NCBI GenBank assembly: GCA_025330725.1
Contig: JAIWND010000061.1
Span: forward strand, 1-64,000
Length of the DNA stretch: 64,000 nt
Origin: Chlamydoabsidia padenii
Lineage: Eukaryota > Mucoromycota > Mucoromycetes > Mucorales > Cunninghamellaceae
Direction of reading: 5' to 3'
A program made the translations under genes and the position numbers. This document shows positions 25,071 through 36,361 of the stretch, piece by piece. The number at the start of each line of letters is the position of its first letter. Positions within the stretch are counted from its first letter, which is position 1. The notes beneath the pieces are model-generated. The model searched no databases. It saw only the letters and a list, made by a program, of their open reading frames with translations, and had not been told where the DNA came from.

Positions 25071-25881
25071 CTATTCTGCAGGAGGAAGAGTAGTGGGTTT
25101 ACCACCATAACCTCTGTTTAGTCGTTCCGCCTGGATACCAATGTCGCCACCATACATATCCCGTGCAATCTTGAGCAAATCCAATTCAGTCGATCCAGGT
25201 CCAGGTGATTGAGATTTAGGGATCATGTACTTTTGCAACATCTTCTTTAATCCCATAGCAGGATTGGTATTGGTATGTTTTGGAAGAGGTACAGGATGTG
25301 CCTGATAGTGTTCTTTTCGACAAGTAAGACAAAGGAAGATCTGTTCGAGTCGGTAATTGTTAGTAGGTTGTCGTTGAGGCCCCAGATCGTTTTTGCTTGG
25401 TATTTTGCTCTTGTTAAAATCTATCCCAGCTATGTTGACAGGAAGTACAGCATTGGACCCTATTTTCACGACAAGACGTGTGGCATGTTTGTAGCAGTAA
25501 TCGCACGCCCGTCCATAATAAGGCACCTGTCGAGGTAAACACCGGTGTTCCATGACTCTGTTATGTTCATAATCTCTGCCGACTGGTTTAAAGTTGATAC
25601 CCACCGGAATGTTGACCTTGTCTCTAATGTAACGTCCATATCGAGCATGTTGTCGGACCATGAGGAAGATGTGCTTGCATACCAAGGAGACTTCGGGTAT
25701 ATGGCTGAAGGGAAGATGTAAGAGGATACGAAGCCACAGTGAGGAAGGGAGTTCTAATAGACCAGAGAGTTGACCATTGTGAGGTAACACCAGTCGTAAG
25801 GACGGCGTGTTGAGAATGGCCGAGACAAGTTCATAGTCACTGCTGTCTACTAGTTTCTTCTTCTTCTTGGGTGTAACGTTC

Positions 25882-25913
<32 letters not shown>

Positions 25914-26651
25914 CTGTATTTGTTGTTGTTGTTGTTGTTGCTGTTGTTGTTGTTGCTGTAGTTGCTGTAGTTGTCGCTTGATTTGTTGTTCAAGGTATAG
26001 TTCCTGCTGAAGTTCCTGTTCCTGCTGATAATGCTGGACGTCAATTGCCATTCGCCGCTGCTGAAGTTTGCGTTGCTTTTCCAAATGCTGTAGATGCTTT
26101 TCGTGTGCCTGTTCCATGAGGTGTAGCTCCTGTTCCTGTTCCTGTTGCTGCTGCTGAATCTGCTCCAGTTCCTTTTGCTGTTGATTACGCAGGTTCTCGA
26201 AACGTTTTTTCTGTTCATCTTCAAGCTGTTGCATCTGTAATTGTTGTAGTTGAGTGTCGCTTTCCTGGTGTTTTTGTTTCTCGAGCTCTTGCTGTTCAAG
26301 TCGTTGTTGTGCATGTAATTGTTGCATGAGTCGGCGCTTCTCAAGTAATTGTTTCAAGGCTCGATGTTGCTGTTCGAATTGTTCTTGAAGTTGCTGTAAT
26401 TCAAGATCTTGTTGTAGTTGTAGGTCCTCCAAAGGTCGTTTTCGCTGTAAAGGTGGGTCCGCAGGAGTGATAGTATTGTTGTCGTCAGTGGATCGTGTAC
26501 CGCTAGTGGTCGACATTGCGTCATCGTCTTCAGTCAACTCCAAAGGAGGAGCAGGAGGAGCAGGAGCAGAATGAAATGCTTTGTATTCCGCCAGTTGTGT
26601 AAGGTACAGTTGGATAAAAGCCGCTCCGGGAGTGATTGGTGTTTCAGCCAT
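25071..26651 (-). CDS. Poly-Q coiled-coil protein with F-box-like and Cys-rich C-terminal part
   Basis: An intronless 526-aa ORF. Residues about 70-290 are a Gln/Glu/Leu coiled coil with a poly-Q run encoded by mixed CAA/CAG codons (about 25880-26000). Then comes an F-box-like stretch (ELPSSLWLRILLHLPFSHIP, VSLVCKHIFLM) and a C-terminal region with two Cys pairs (CDYCYKH and CLTCRKEH), which may bind zinc. Function is unknown; an SCF-adaptor role is a guess from the F-box-like segment. The start at 26651 opens with MAETPITPGAAFIQLYL; the frame is open to 26729 only through a poly-A tract. A TTTCAAATCCCGAT element is 86-99 bp upstream. The last codons overlap the edge of the BCKDHB duplication. 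Confidence 0.7.
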
Positions 26652-26736
26652 GACGAAAAGGGTTGAGAAAGCAAAAGAAGAAGGGAACAGATTCTTTTTT
26701 TTTTTTTTTTTTTCGTTGGTTAGTTTCAAAAAACTA

Positions 26737-26750
26737 TTTCAAATCCCGAT
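26737..26750 (-). promoter_or_regulatory. Recurrent TTTCAAATCCCG element (poly-Q gene promoter)
   Basis: TTTCAAATCCCGAT lies 86-99 bp before the start codon of the minus-strand poly-Q gene. Confidence 0.5.
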
Positions 26751-26834
26751 ATCCTTTTTTTTTTTTTAAAGGTCTTCAGAGTCAATTGATGTATGAGTTT
26801 ATTAAGATCAAGATAAAAAAAAGAATGTAGTCTA

Positions 26835-28138
26835 TTATTGTAAAAATTTGCAAATAGGTAAATAGTATTTATCGAGGACCCAATATCTAAGATATATATA
26901 TATATATATATAAAATAAAATAAAATAGCAAATTAGAGTTTGGATCATGTATGCAATCCCACTCTTACCTTTGTCGTACACCATCCCAAACTCCCTTTTC
27001 ATCAGCAGTAGGGATTTCCATTTCGACATAGTCAGTATTCAGGCCAAATTCCCGAAGATCCACTTCAGACACACGGCAATAGATATCGTGGAAGAATTGA
27101 TTGGTGGCACCTAAACCATTAAACCAAGTATAAATCCCATCGGTATTCAATATATTAGGCACGGCATCATGGAAGGCACGAAGGTCATCATAGAATTCTA
27201 GTTGGATAAAGAAAGAGAGGTTAAAAATAGTTATGATAAGTATAACAATTTTACTTACCACCATAAGTGTCAAAGAAGATCCCATCAAAGGTAGTTGTCA
27301 AAGTAGGTACCACTTCTTGCCATCGACCAAATAAGATTGTCACACCAGGTTTTTGATCCCAACCAAGTTTCTTCATATGAGCATAAACATCAGGATGAGC
27401 TTCAATGATATAATGATTTCGAGGTTTATATTTTTGTAATTCCATATCAATGAGACCGAGACCAAAACCCACATTCAATACATCCAATCCTTCCTTGGGA
27501 CACATCACTTTAGCATGTTCCACCATCAAAGGACCTTCCCAGCCCATCATTACCGCATCGTCATTGGCATCCATCAACTTGTTATCGTCATAGTGTAACT
27601 TTTGTTGTAAATATTCTTCATTCGGGATGTCTTGTTCGTCGTCGTCTTCCTGTCGTTTAAAGGCATTCTTCATGGCCCGGATCACCAATTCCGAGCGGAC
27701 ACCTTCGTTCACCAGACATTCATAGATTTCCTTGTGTCCATTCTTGAGCGCCAATTCTCCTGCCGTCACTTCATTCTTGTCCACCAAGTTGTAGGGATGT
27801 CTTTGGGACAATAAGTATTCCACCATAGGCAAATGACCAGCTTCCGCCGCATAATGAAGGGGGGTACGACCTTGTTCAGTAGCATCAAAACAGACATCCG
27901 CATCCTTTTCACCCACCAATACCTTGACTTGATCCAAATCACCAGCCACTACTGCTTTGATCAAACTTTCACCAAGTGCCATATCTTGTTCGTTGTATCC
28001 AGTTTCTTGTTCTTCATTATCGGCAGCAGTTTCTTGTTCTTGAGGATTCGTAGAGGGTTCGTCTTGATCCGTCACAATTGTATCTTCGTCAGACTTTTGG
28101 CGTTTAGTGATTGGTTCTTCTCGTGAGGTATCCATCAT
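26835..28138 (-). CDS. RMT2: Protein arginine N5-methyltransferase Rmt2
   Basis: Exons 28138-27259, 27197-26969 and 26886-26835 give 386 aa. An acidic N-terminus is followed by ankyrin repeats (GRTPLHYAAEAGHLPMVEYL), then a Rossmann-type methyltransferase with motif I LNVGFGLGLIDMELQ, IIEAHPDVYAHMKKLGW, and post-motif FDGIFFDTYGGEFYDDLRAF. The ending YWVLDKYYLPICKF is typical of Rmt2. Rmt2 methylates the delta nitrogen of arginine, known in yeast for ribosomal protein uL11 (Rpl12). Two consecutive Met codons open the frame. A GGCGGCATTTGAAA element lies 74-87 bp upstream. Confidence 0.93.
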
Positions 28139-28211
28139 GTAAAAGCAAAAGAGAGAGAGAGAGAGCGAAGGAAAAGGAAAAGTTTTTTAAAAAAAAAAAA
28201 AAAAATTGCAT

Positions 28212-28225
28212 GGCGGCATTTGAAA
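28212..28225 (+). promoter_or_regulatory. Recurrent GGCGGCATTTGAAA element (RMT2 promoter)
   Basis: The same 14-mer as in the DIB1 promoter, 74-87 bp before the RMT2 start. It also lies in the divergent region shared with the next plus-strand gene. Confidence 0.5.
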
Positions 28226-28506
28226 ATGATCTCCACCTGGATCCAAACTGTAGTTTGATCAAACTGACAGATATGTCTCGAATTAAAAGTATGAACACAA
28301 ACGGGTATATATTAAACATATATACTGATTCCAAGTTGGGTTGTTGGTGGTGTCTAGTTGGTTGTATGTTGAGGATTTATTAATTCACTGACCAGTCGAA
28401 GCGTGGCACACAAAAACCAATTTTGAAATTCCGAAATATCTCTAAAAAAAAAAAGTTCATGTGGGAATGTCTTTGGTTCTCTCTTTCCCTCTTTTATAAC
28501 TTGACC

Positions 28507-29227
28507 ATGTCCGTCTTTGAAATAACTGACCTACTTGATAGTAAGTAAAACACTTGAAATATAAACAAGACTAATCAAGGGTATTAATAAAACACACAAC
28601 TCTTTTGTTATACTGTTATAGATTTATCACAACTTGATACCCATCTTTTCAAGTCAACACAACAATCGTTGGAACTAGATATACACGCCTTTGTCTCCAC
28701 CTTTGACGTAAGTCCACACGAAATTTAAGCCTTGATCTCATTGTTTACTTGTAGGATGAAATAGATACTTCTTCAGGTATCAACCACACACCACACATCA
28801 GCCCCGATGATCTTGCCACGACTTTTATCCAACTCAACAATTGTCAACTACACCTTGATCTGGCGAAGAAACAGCAAAACATAGGCAACTGGGACTTGAA
28901 CAATGAACGTAAGTAATACAATACTTGGGACCATTAACATACACCAACTCTCTCTCTTATTGGTTAGTGAATGACATGAAACAAACGATGGGTCAAGTCA
29001 AAGACATCCTCAACTCACAAGAACAAAAGAAATCAACCGTGCTCTCGCCTTTGGAAACACAACGACAACAATTCCTTGATGAATTACAGCAACGACGAAA
29101 ACAACAAGAACAAGATATACAGCGGCAATACGATAAACTAGAGGAACATTATGCAAAGAAAACACGTGAATCTATCTATCAAAACCTTGTGGGATCCAAC
29201 GCCTGGCTAAATGAACATCGGTCCTAA
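28507..29227 (+). CDS. Small coiled-coil protein resembling BLOC-1 subunit 5 (Muted)
   Basis: Exons 28507-28540, 28622-28707, 28755-28908 and 28968-29227 join to 177 aa. The N-terminal half (LSQLDTHLFKSTQQSLELDI, HAFVSTFDDEID) resembles the BLOC1S5 pattern of 'H..L.......E...FV..FE..R'. The C-terminal half is a charged coiled coil (QQRRKQQEQDIQRQYDKLEE). BLOC-1 acts in endosome-to-vacuole/lysosome-related sorting. The assignment rests on remembered pattern similarity only, so an unrelated coiled-coil protein is possible. The splice phases all agree, which supports a real gene. TTTTGAAATTCCG near 28421 may be its promoter element. Confidence 0.6.
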
Positions 29228-29300
29228 TCCCTCATATTAAATAATTAGTTACCACCTTCCCCCTTTATTTTTAGCGTAGATTTCTATATACCTTAACACT

Positions 29301-29323
29301 TATATATATATATATATACATAT

Positions 29324-29363
<40 letters not shown>
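29301..29363. repeat. (TA)n / (TG)n microsatellite
   Basis: A TATATA run followed by about 18 TG units, in the 3' flank of the BLOC1S5-like gene. Confidence 0.9.
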
Positions 29364-29365
<2 letters not shown>

Positions 29366-30477
29366 CAATAAAAATGGTGTTTTGTGATGATGAAAACGAA
29401 GGGGGGCACAAATCTGCATTTGGAAATATCAAGGGAAAACGAAAAAAGTAGAGTATTGCATGAATAGAGTTTTTTTCTTTAATTGCCATGACCAAGGAGA
29501 GGAATTGGAACTACTTTATATTGTCTTACGCCCCGAGCATTGATCTAATTCACTGTAGATCGATGAAGTGTAAACAGACTTCAAAGGGGATGAGGGAATG
29601 TCTCAGGGGATAATCCTTTTTTCTTTTAACCTTTCATTTTATTGTAGTTTTGACTATGATGGTTCCTTTTCACATACGGATCATTCTCCTTTTACTTGCT
29701 CCTTCGAAACGATGAGCGGGATTTGAATGTTTACTCGATGTAAAGTTTGCATAGTGTAACATACAAGGTAGTCCCTATTCATCAATGGCATGATCCTAAA
29801 GAAGCATGTATGACAAAAGAAAAACAGCCAAAAACAACATTTATATGAAATGTAGGATAATGTGATAGTTAATGAAAAAGGGAGGGAAAAGGAGAAGTAT
29901 GATGCTTCGGTAAAGTATCCCCCCATATTTGGACACAAACCTTTTTCCGGGGTATTCCAAGTGAAGCTCCTTATTTTGGAAGCAAAAAAAAAAAAAAAAA
30001 AAAAGAAAGTATGTGTATGTTATTAGAGAAACAGAGTCGTTGCCTTACCCTGCATTTTATGGGGTCAAAGCATGTAAATACATATTGACCTGTTTATAGC
30101 ATATAAACGATGGAGATAGCATGCCTTTCTTGCATGAAAAACAACTATATAGGCGTAAAAAAAGAAGAGTTTATCCCTTCTAGGGATATGGATAAGAATA
30201 ATCTTGATTTTTTGACTTCTTCAAATGGAAGGTTTGTAAAATAAAGCTAGGACCATCGTTTTCCGTGTGTATTTACCATCTCCTCAACTTTCTTTTAAAG
30301 GGACTCTATCTCTATTCCTCTATTTCTAATCAGAACAAGCCAAACATCTAGTTATTTATAACTCATTAGATATAATAAGCATAAATATAACATTGATTGA
30401 TTAAGACAAGAAGACAAGTAAGAAATCAACCCCACTTTCATGGACTCCGTTATCACCGTGATGATGACCCCTGAATC

Positions 30478-30497
30478 GGGCGGAATTTGAATTCCGC
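30478..30497. promoter_or_regulatory. Palindromic form of the recurrent element
   Basis: GGGCGGAATTTGAATTCCGC contains the GCGGAATTTGAA half-site and its near inverted complement overlapping. No gene start is recognised within 150 bp. Confidence 0.35.
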
Positions 30498-31343
30498 ATA
30501 TGTCCGTGTCTAATTCATGTACAATTCCTTATACCCAGATCACTCCAAAAGAAGGAGAGTGAGTTAAAAATTAAAATCCAAACGTAAAAAAAAACAAAAA
30601 AAAACAATGCATAAATGGGATAGTTATAATAGAGACAGTGCAATAGGAGAAGATCAACAACTTGATCCCAAACAAGAAGAACCGTTTCTTCATTCATGAC
30701 GGGATTTAAAATGTTGGGTGTTTTTCAAATCCGAGGCATAATGTATGCGCACAAAACGGTAATTTTATTAGTTGATTTTTTTTTTTAGAATACAAAGTAT
30801 GATGAGAGGGAGGAGTGTATATAAAAGGGAGAAGCAGATATTGCATTATGATTAAAATAGAATAGGGCATATATGATAAAAAGTGACGGGTTGGATCTGG
30901 GTGGAATAGGTGGGGAAAAGGGGAAGGAGAGGAGACGGGGAGAGAGGAGAAGATTATATAGCTAGAGTACTATTGTTTAAATGGTGATATAATTCGAATT
31001 AGAGAGAGAGAGATGGAGGGGGGACAAATGGCATATACAAATTGGATTATGGAAGATGATATAGTAAAGAGAGTAAATGAGTGACAGCATAAAGAGGTAT
31101 AATTGGGGGAGGGGAAAGTATTAAGATAGATATATGCTATATATACAAGTAAAAAGATGAAGAGGAGAAAAAGAGGAGAAGAGAGAGAGAGAAGAATGAA
31201 TGGTGCAGGGTATGTTGAAGAAGGGGAGAAGGGAGAGGAGAGCACTAGTAGTAATGATCAAGAGAGGAATAATAAATAAAAAAAGTGAGAGGAATAAAAG
31301 AGTGTAAAGGAGTTTCTATTCTAAATCCAAGAGACTTGATGTT

Positions 31344-32275
<932 letters not shown>

Positions 32276-32799
32276 TTATGTTTTTTGAGAAAGTGAGAGA
32301 GATAGAGGAGAGAGAAGGATGGAAATAGTTCACAGACATTTTTTTTTCTTTTACGTTATTTTTCGCATTCCGCTCCCCCCAAAATTTTAGGGGGGAGAGA
32401 GATCACGGGGTTCGGTATAAAGGTCAATATAAAAAGCCTGTAGGACAGAATTGCTGCATAATTGTAGCCCCGCCTTCACCCAAAAGCTGCAAAGCACATC
32501 CAAAGCAAGTATTTGGATATGGAAATGAGGTGTTGCTCTTTTTTTTTTCTGACAGGCATACTACCCGTTTTTCTCCTTCTTTTTATGATCGTCTCCCTCA
32601 TACCTCTTAACACCATTTTTTTCTTTTCCTTTGATATATACCGAGACCCTCTTGTCACAAATTTACTGTTTTCTTTTTGAATTCCAGTTCTACTAGTATC
32701 TCCCTTTTTCCTTAGGAGACAAATCCAAAAGAGGTGTCGTCTCTTTAGTCAAATATATTCATAAAGTGAGTCTATATGATAGATGGGTCCTTTTTATGC

Positions 32800-33647
32800 A
32801 CTCCGATAGTTAAATTTGATTGCCAATACCCGAGATTCAAAGCTGTCATCATCCATCTTTTGTTTTTGTTTTGGTCGATCATGTAAATAGAACAGGATAT
32901 TGAGTGGTGTATTACCTGTAAGAGTAAGAGACCAAAACAAGGTACTGTTCATAATAACCATCTCCTTATTGATGAAAGAAAGTGAGATCGAAAGGTTCAC
33001 TGGCGTCCTTCCCCCCTATTGTTCCATCTTTTGCATCACACGCCTTTTCTTTTTAATGCACGTTCGAATCCCGAAAATATTTGAATCCCGACACATGATT
33101 ATCATCTCCTACTCTTCCCATGATTCATTCATATCCTTGATCCAAGTTTTTATATCCAACCCTTGTTTTCTTCATTGTTTTCTGTTCATATTATATACAC
33201 AACGAGGAAAGAGTGGTAGAAGAAAAAAAAAAAAAAAAAGAGCAGGAGACTAACTAAGAAAAAGATGGGAAAAAAAGGGAGCGGTGATCCAATTTTTCTC
33301 AGCTGGTTGATGAATGGAATTGGACGCACTGACAGTTTGAGATACATTTCCCGTTATCATATTGTGCTACCTTTTTCTTGCGCCCAACATCATTGGTAAA
33401 GGCATCTAAATCAAACTTGGCAATTCCTACTAATGGACAAACACCTATCAGAGCACAAGCCATGGGAAAAGTAATGACTTCATAATTTAAACGTGGATAA
33501 TAATTGTTCTAAATGATCTTTGTGTCACTTTTAACTCTAGTATTTGACTAAAGGGAGGAAAAAATAGGGCGGAAGTAATGTACACCTTACCCCCTGAAAA
33601 TCCATTTGCCATATAGGCTTTCCATTTTGACAGGTACTCTGCCGAAA
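32800..33647 (-). other. Unrecognised exon-like segments, possible small gene or remnant
   Basis: On the minus strand, 33647-33595 (after TTCGGCAG; frame STCQNGKPIWQMDFQG, donor GTAAGG) can join 33514-33299 (after CATTTAG; frame NNYYPRLNYEVITFPMACAL, then VCPLVGIAKFDLDAFTND, ending in TGA) with matching phase. A further segment at about 32925-32805 reads PLNILFYLHDRPKQKQKMDD after a CTTACAG acceptor and ends in TAA. I recognise none of them. The element at 33839-33852 would sit about 100 bp before a start in the right place, but no clear first exon is visible. Confidence 0.3.
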
Positions 33648-34239
33648 GAAGAGAAAAAAGAAAGAAAGAAAGTATAAGGATCATTATCTTTTTGGTATTG
33701 TCGTATGATAACTAACTATCATCATCATGGTGAACCTTCTATTTCCATAGAAGACCCCGGATGGATTCTTCTTATTGGTGATCCACCACTCTGTTGGTTC
33801 TTCCCCACATTTTTTAGCTTTTTAGCTCAAACTTTCCTTTTCAAACCCCGCCGTTTGAATCTAAAGTTAGAATGCTTTGCTCATAATCAAATCAAAGTGA
33901 TTCAATGTCAAACAGTTGTCTCTGAAAAAAAAAACAGATAAATTTTGTCTTACAACTCATTGCCGTTTAAAACGTGGTGCTGCATGATGGGGAAGTAACA
34001 AGATGAAGATCTGTCTTTAAAATTTAAACCCCGCCCATTAGACAATCTCTTTTTTTTTTCAAACTGAAGGATCGATCTACGAAAAAGAGTCTTAATAAAG
34101 GGAAAGAAAGTAACAGATATTCCATTATTTGATTTTTGCATGAACACGCTGAAAGAAAAAGAGACCTGACTAGGTGAGTCCCTTTCCGGAGATTGAATCA
34201 TTCTGACTGGCTTATAATTTCGCTAAAGAATGGGCCAGG

Positions 34240-34253
34240 ATTCAAATCCCGCC
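34240..34253 (-). promoter_or_regulatory. Recurrent ATTCAAATCCCGCC element (HIBCH promoter)
   Basis: Lies 83-96 bp before the HIBCH start codon. Confidence 0.5.
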
Positions 34254-34335
34254 TTTTTTTTCCCTTTCTTCTTTGTCCTTCTTTGTCTTTTATATCCTTC
34301 AATCAACCTTCCATCAACTTTTTATACTCAAGTAG

Positions 34336-35895
34336 ATGCGACTTTTAAACCAACTTTTTTCAAAACCATTACTCACTCTGACCCACCACCGTCTCCCCTG
34401 TGCCCCTACCACTAACAAGTCTATTCACACGAATCCGGTAAGTCCCGGTTTTAAAATTTGATAACGCCAAAGGGAAAACCCAACTCATGAACTTCTCTCT
34501 CTCTCTCTCTCTCTCCTTTTTGTCTATAGTTTGCCTTGAATGATCAACCTAAACAAGAAACATATATCCCAAAGGTAAGAAAGTAAGTCGTCAACGACCC
34601 TTTTTTTCACTAAACTCCCCCCCCCGTTTCTTTATTTTACAGGCCCATGTACTCCATCACAAGATATCAGGTGCTCGTCTCTTCGTCCTCAATCGACCTC
34701 ATAAACTAAACGCATTAAACCTGGCAATGGTACGAAATATTGCCCCTCAACTCAAGGTAAAACTATATACACATACATAAAGAAAAGGTCTGTTTTGGAA
34801 CCCGATCCTTTTATTTTATTTGTGATAGGCATGGGATGTATCTAAATTGGCCAAGGTGATTCTGATGAAAGGTGCTAACGAAGGAAAGTTTAGTGTGGGT
34901 GATGATGTATTAGGTAAGACAATAAAACAGAAAGAATGATGCTTTGTTTATTCACCTGATATATTGATCACTCTTGTAGAAATCATTGATAAGGTCAATT
35001 CAAAGGATCCAGATGCATTGTATTACTTTAAAGAAAAGTCCGCATTGATACAGATGATTGCTACCTTGTCCACTCCCTATGTCTCTCTACTGGATGGTTA
35101 TGCTTGTAAGTAGTAAAATAAAACAAGGTCTAATTCTCATTCTTTTTACTTTACTCTGTTTAGTGGGTGGTTCTTTAGGTTTATATGCCCATGGTCCTTT
35201 TAGAATCGCCACCGAAAAAACGATATTCTCTATGCCTGAACCTGGTCTCGGGGTTATTTTTAATGCTGGTGCTAGCTTCTTCTTGCCTAAACTGGACGGT
35301 GGTATTGGTACTTACTTGGCATTGACTGGATCAAGACTGGAAGGTATCGATACATTGTAAGTAGAGAGATTGGGCTTGTTGTATACAAAAGGGTGGGAAC
35401 TAATCGAGGTAAAATAGTTATACAGGTATTGCAACACATTATATTCCTTCATCAAGATTAGATGCCCTGGAGGATCGACTGATAGATTTGGAAACTTCAG
35501 AACATGATATCATTCAACGGGTATTGGAAAAGTTTGTTGATCCTCTACCAGCGAAAAGAATTGGATTCTCACAATCAGTCAGGGAATCTATTGACAGGTA
35601 AAAAAAAAAAAAAAAAAAAAAAAAGAGGGGGGAAATAATAGGAGAAATACTCATCTTTTATGATTATCTTATTTCTTTGAATAGGTGTTTTAATCATGAT
35701 CGACTGGAAGATATCATCAAGGCACTGGACAAAGAAAAACAAACCACTTGGACAAGGGAAACTAGACACAAGCTATTATCCATGTCACCAACCAGTTTGC
35801 GGGTCACACTGAAAGCCTTACGGAAAAGTAAAAACATGTCTCTCATCGATTGTTTGAAAATGGAATTCGACTTGATGCAAAAGTTTTTGGTAAGT

Positions 35896-35928
<33 letters not shown>

Positions 35929-36361
35929 AAACTGATTCGAAACAAAACTTTGATTATAGGTCACCAAGGATTTCCATCAAGGTGTAAAAGGTAGTCTGTT
36001 GAACAAACCAAGGAAAAAGCCAGAATGGGATCCACCAACATTACAGGATATCACAGACGAAGATGTGGAACAACTCTACTTTACCAAGCCATCACCCAAC
36101 TCACTCAACTTACCATCTGATCTGGATTTACACACTTATTCTTACTCTCGCTTCTCTTTACCAACCGAGGAGGACGTTCATCTGGCAGTGACAGGACAAG
36201 GATCTTTTGGGCCACTGGAGACCACACAAGAGGTCATACAATGGTTCGAAAAGGGACACAAGAACAAGGCAGGTGTCAAGGAAAAGGTGACTGATATCTT
36301 GGAACGTAAAACTACTCTAATCTTTGACAAAAGTGGCAAACAGGTACTTTATTGGAATTAG
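34336..36361 (+). CDS. HIBCH: 3-hydroxyisobutyryl-CoA hydrolase, mitochondrial
   Basis: Nine exons (34336-34437, 34530-34574, 34643-34756, 34829-34913, 34980-35105, 35164-35356, 35418-35597, 35685-35889, 35960-36361) give 483 aa. A presequence-like N-terminus (MRLLNQLFSKPLLTLTHHRL) is followed by the crotonase fold: RLFVLNRPHKLNALNLAMV, GFG-like SLLDGYALGGSLGLYAHGPF, FSMPEPGLGVIFNAGASFFL, and GIATHYIPSSRL, all HIBCH hallmarks. It hydrolyses 3-hydroxyisobutyryl-CoA in valine breakdown. Fungal homologues (yeast Ehd3) can also associate with the mitochondrial ribosome (mS47). The C-terminal extension (about 130 aa) is fungal-type. Introns 7 and 8 begin with 25- and 30-nt poly-A tracts right after the donor. 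Confidence 0.93.

Larger units (their letters stand above)
22946..25076 (+). repeat. Inverted segmental duplication, intact copy
   Basis: This ~2.1-kb block (BCKDHB promoter, gene and 3' flank) recurs in opposite orientation at about 59909-62078. Similarity is visible in exons, introns, promoter and 3' flank. It ends inside the stop-codon region of the neighbouring minus-strand poly-Q gene. Confidence 0.85.
29228..31343. other. 2.1-kb gene-poor stretch with simple repeats and orphan promoter elements
   Basis: I find no coherent coding exons. Contents: a (TA)n(TG)n tract at 29301-29363, GCGGGATTTGAATG at 29716-29729, a palindromic GGGCGGAATTTGAATTCCGC at 30478-30497, GACGGGATTTAAAAT near 30700, poly-A at about 29983-30004, and a strand-asymmetric purine-rich stretch at about 30895-31250 that would be the pyrimidine-rich 3' side of the C2H2 gene. 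Unannotated ncRNA or decayed genes are possible. Confidence 0.4.

Noticed and set aside
25850..26344. Asn-rich ORF on the minus strand
   Set aside because: Frame-shifted shadow of the CAA/CAG poly-Q coding region.
28774..28790. Extra intron in the BLOC1S5-like gene at TCAG|GTATCA
   Set aside because: Reading straight through keeps the frame, and the donor is weak.
29301..29363. Possible CRISPR or satellite array
   Set aside because: Simple dinucleotide repeat without spacers.
33055..33090. GTTCGAATCC resembling a tRNA B-box
   Set aside because: No A-box or acceptor/anticodon stems can be folded around it. It belongs to a tandem pair of the recurrent promoter element.
33299..33372. Join of the KKK segment at 33370 to the exon at 32925
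   Set aside because: The donor GTAGCA is poor and the 450-bp intron is far longer than neighbours; the direct reading to TGA is simpler.
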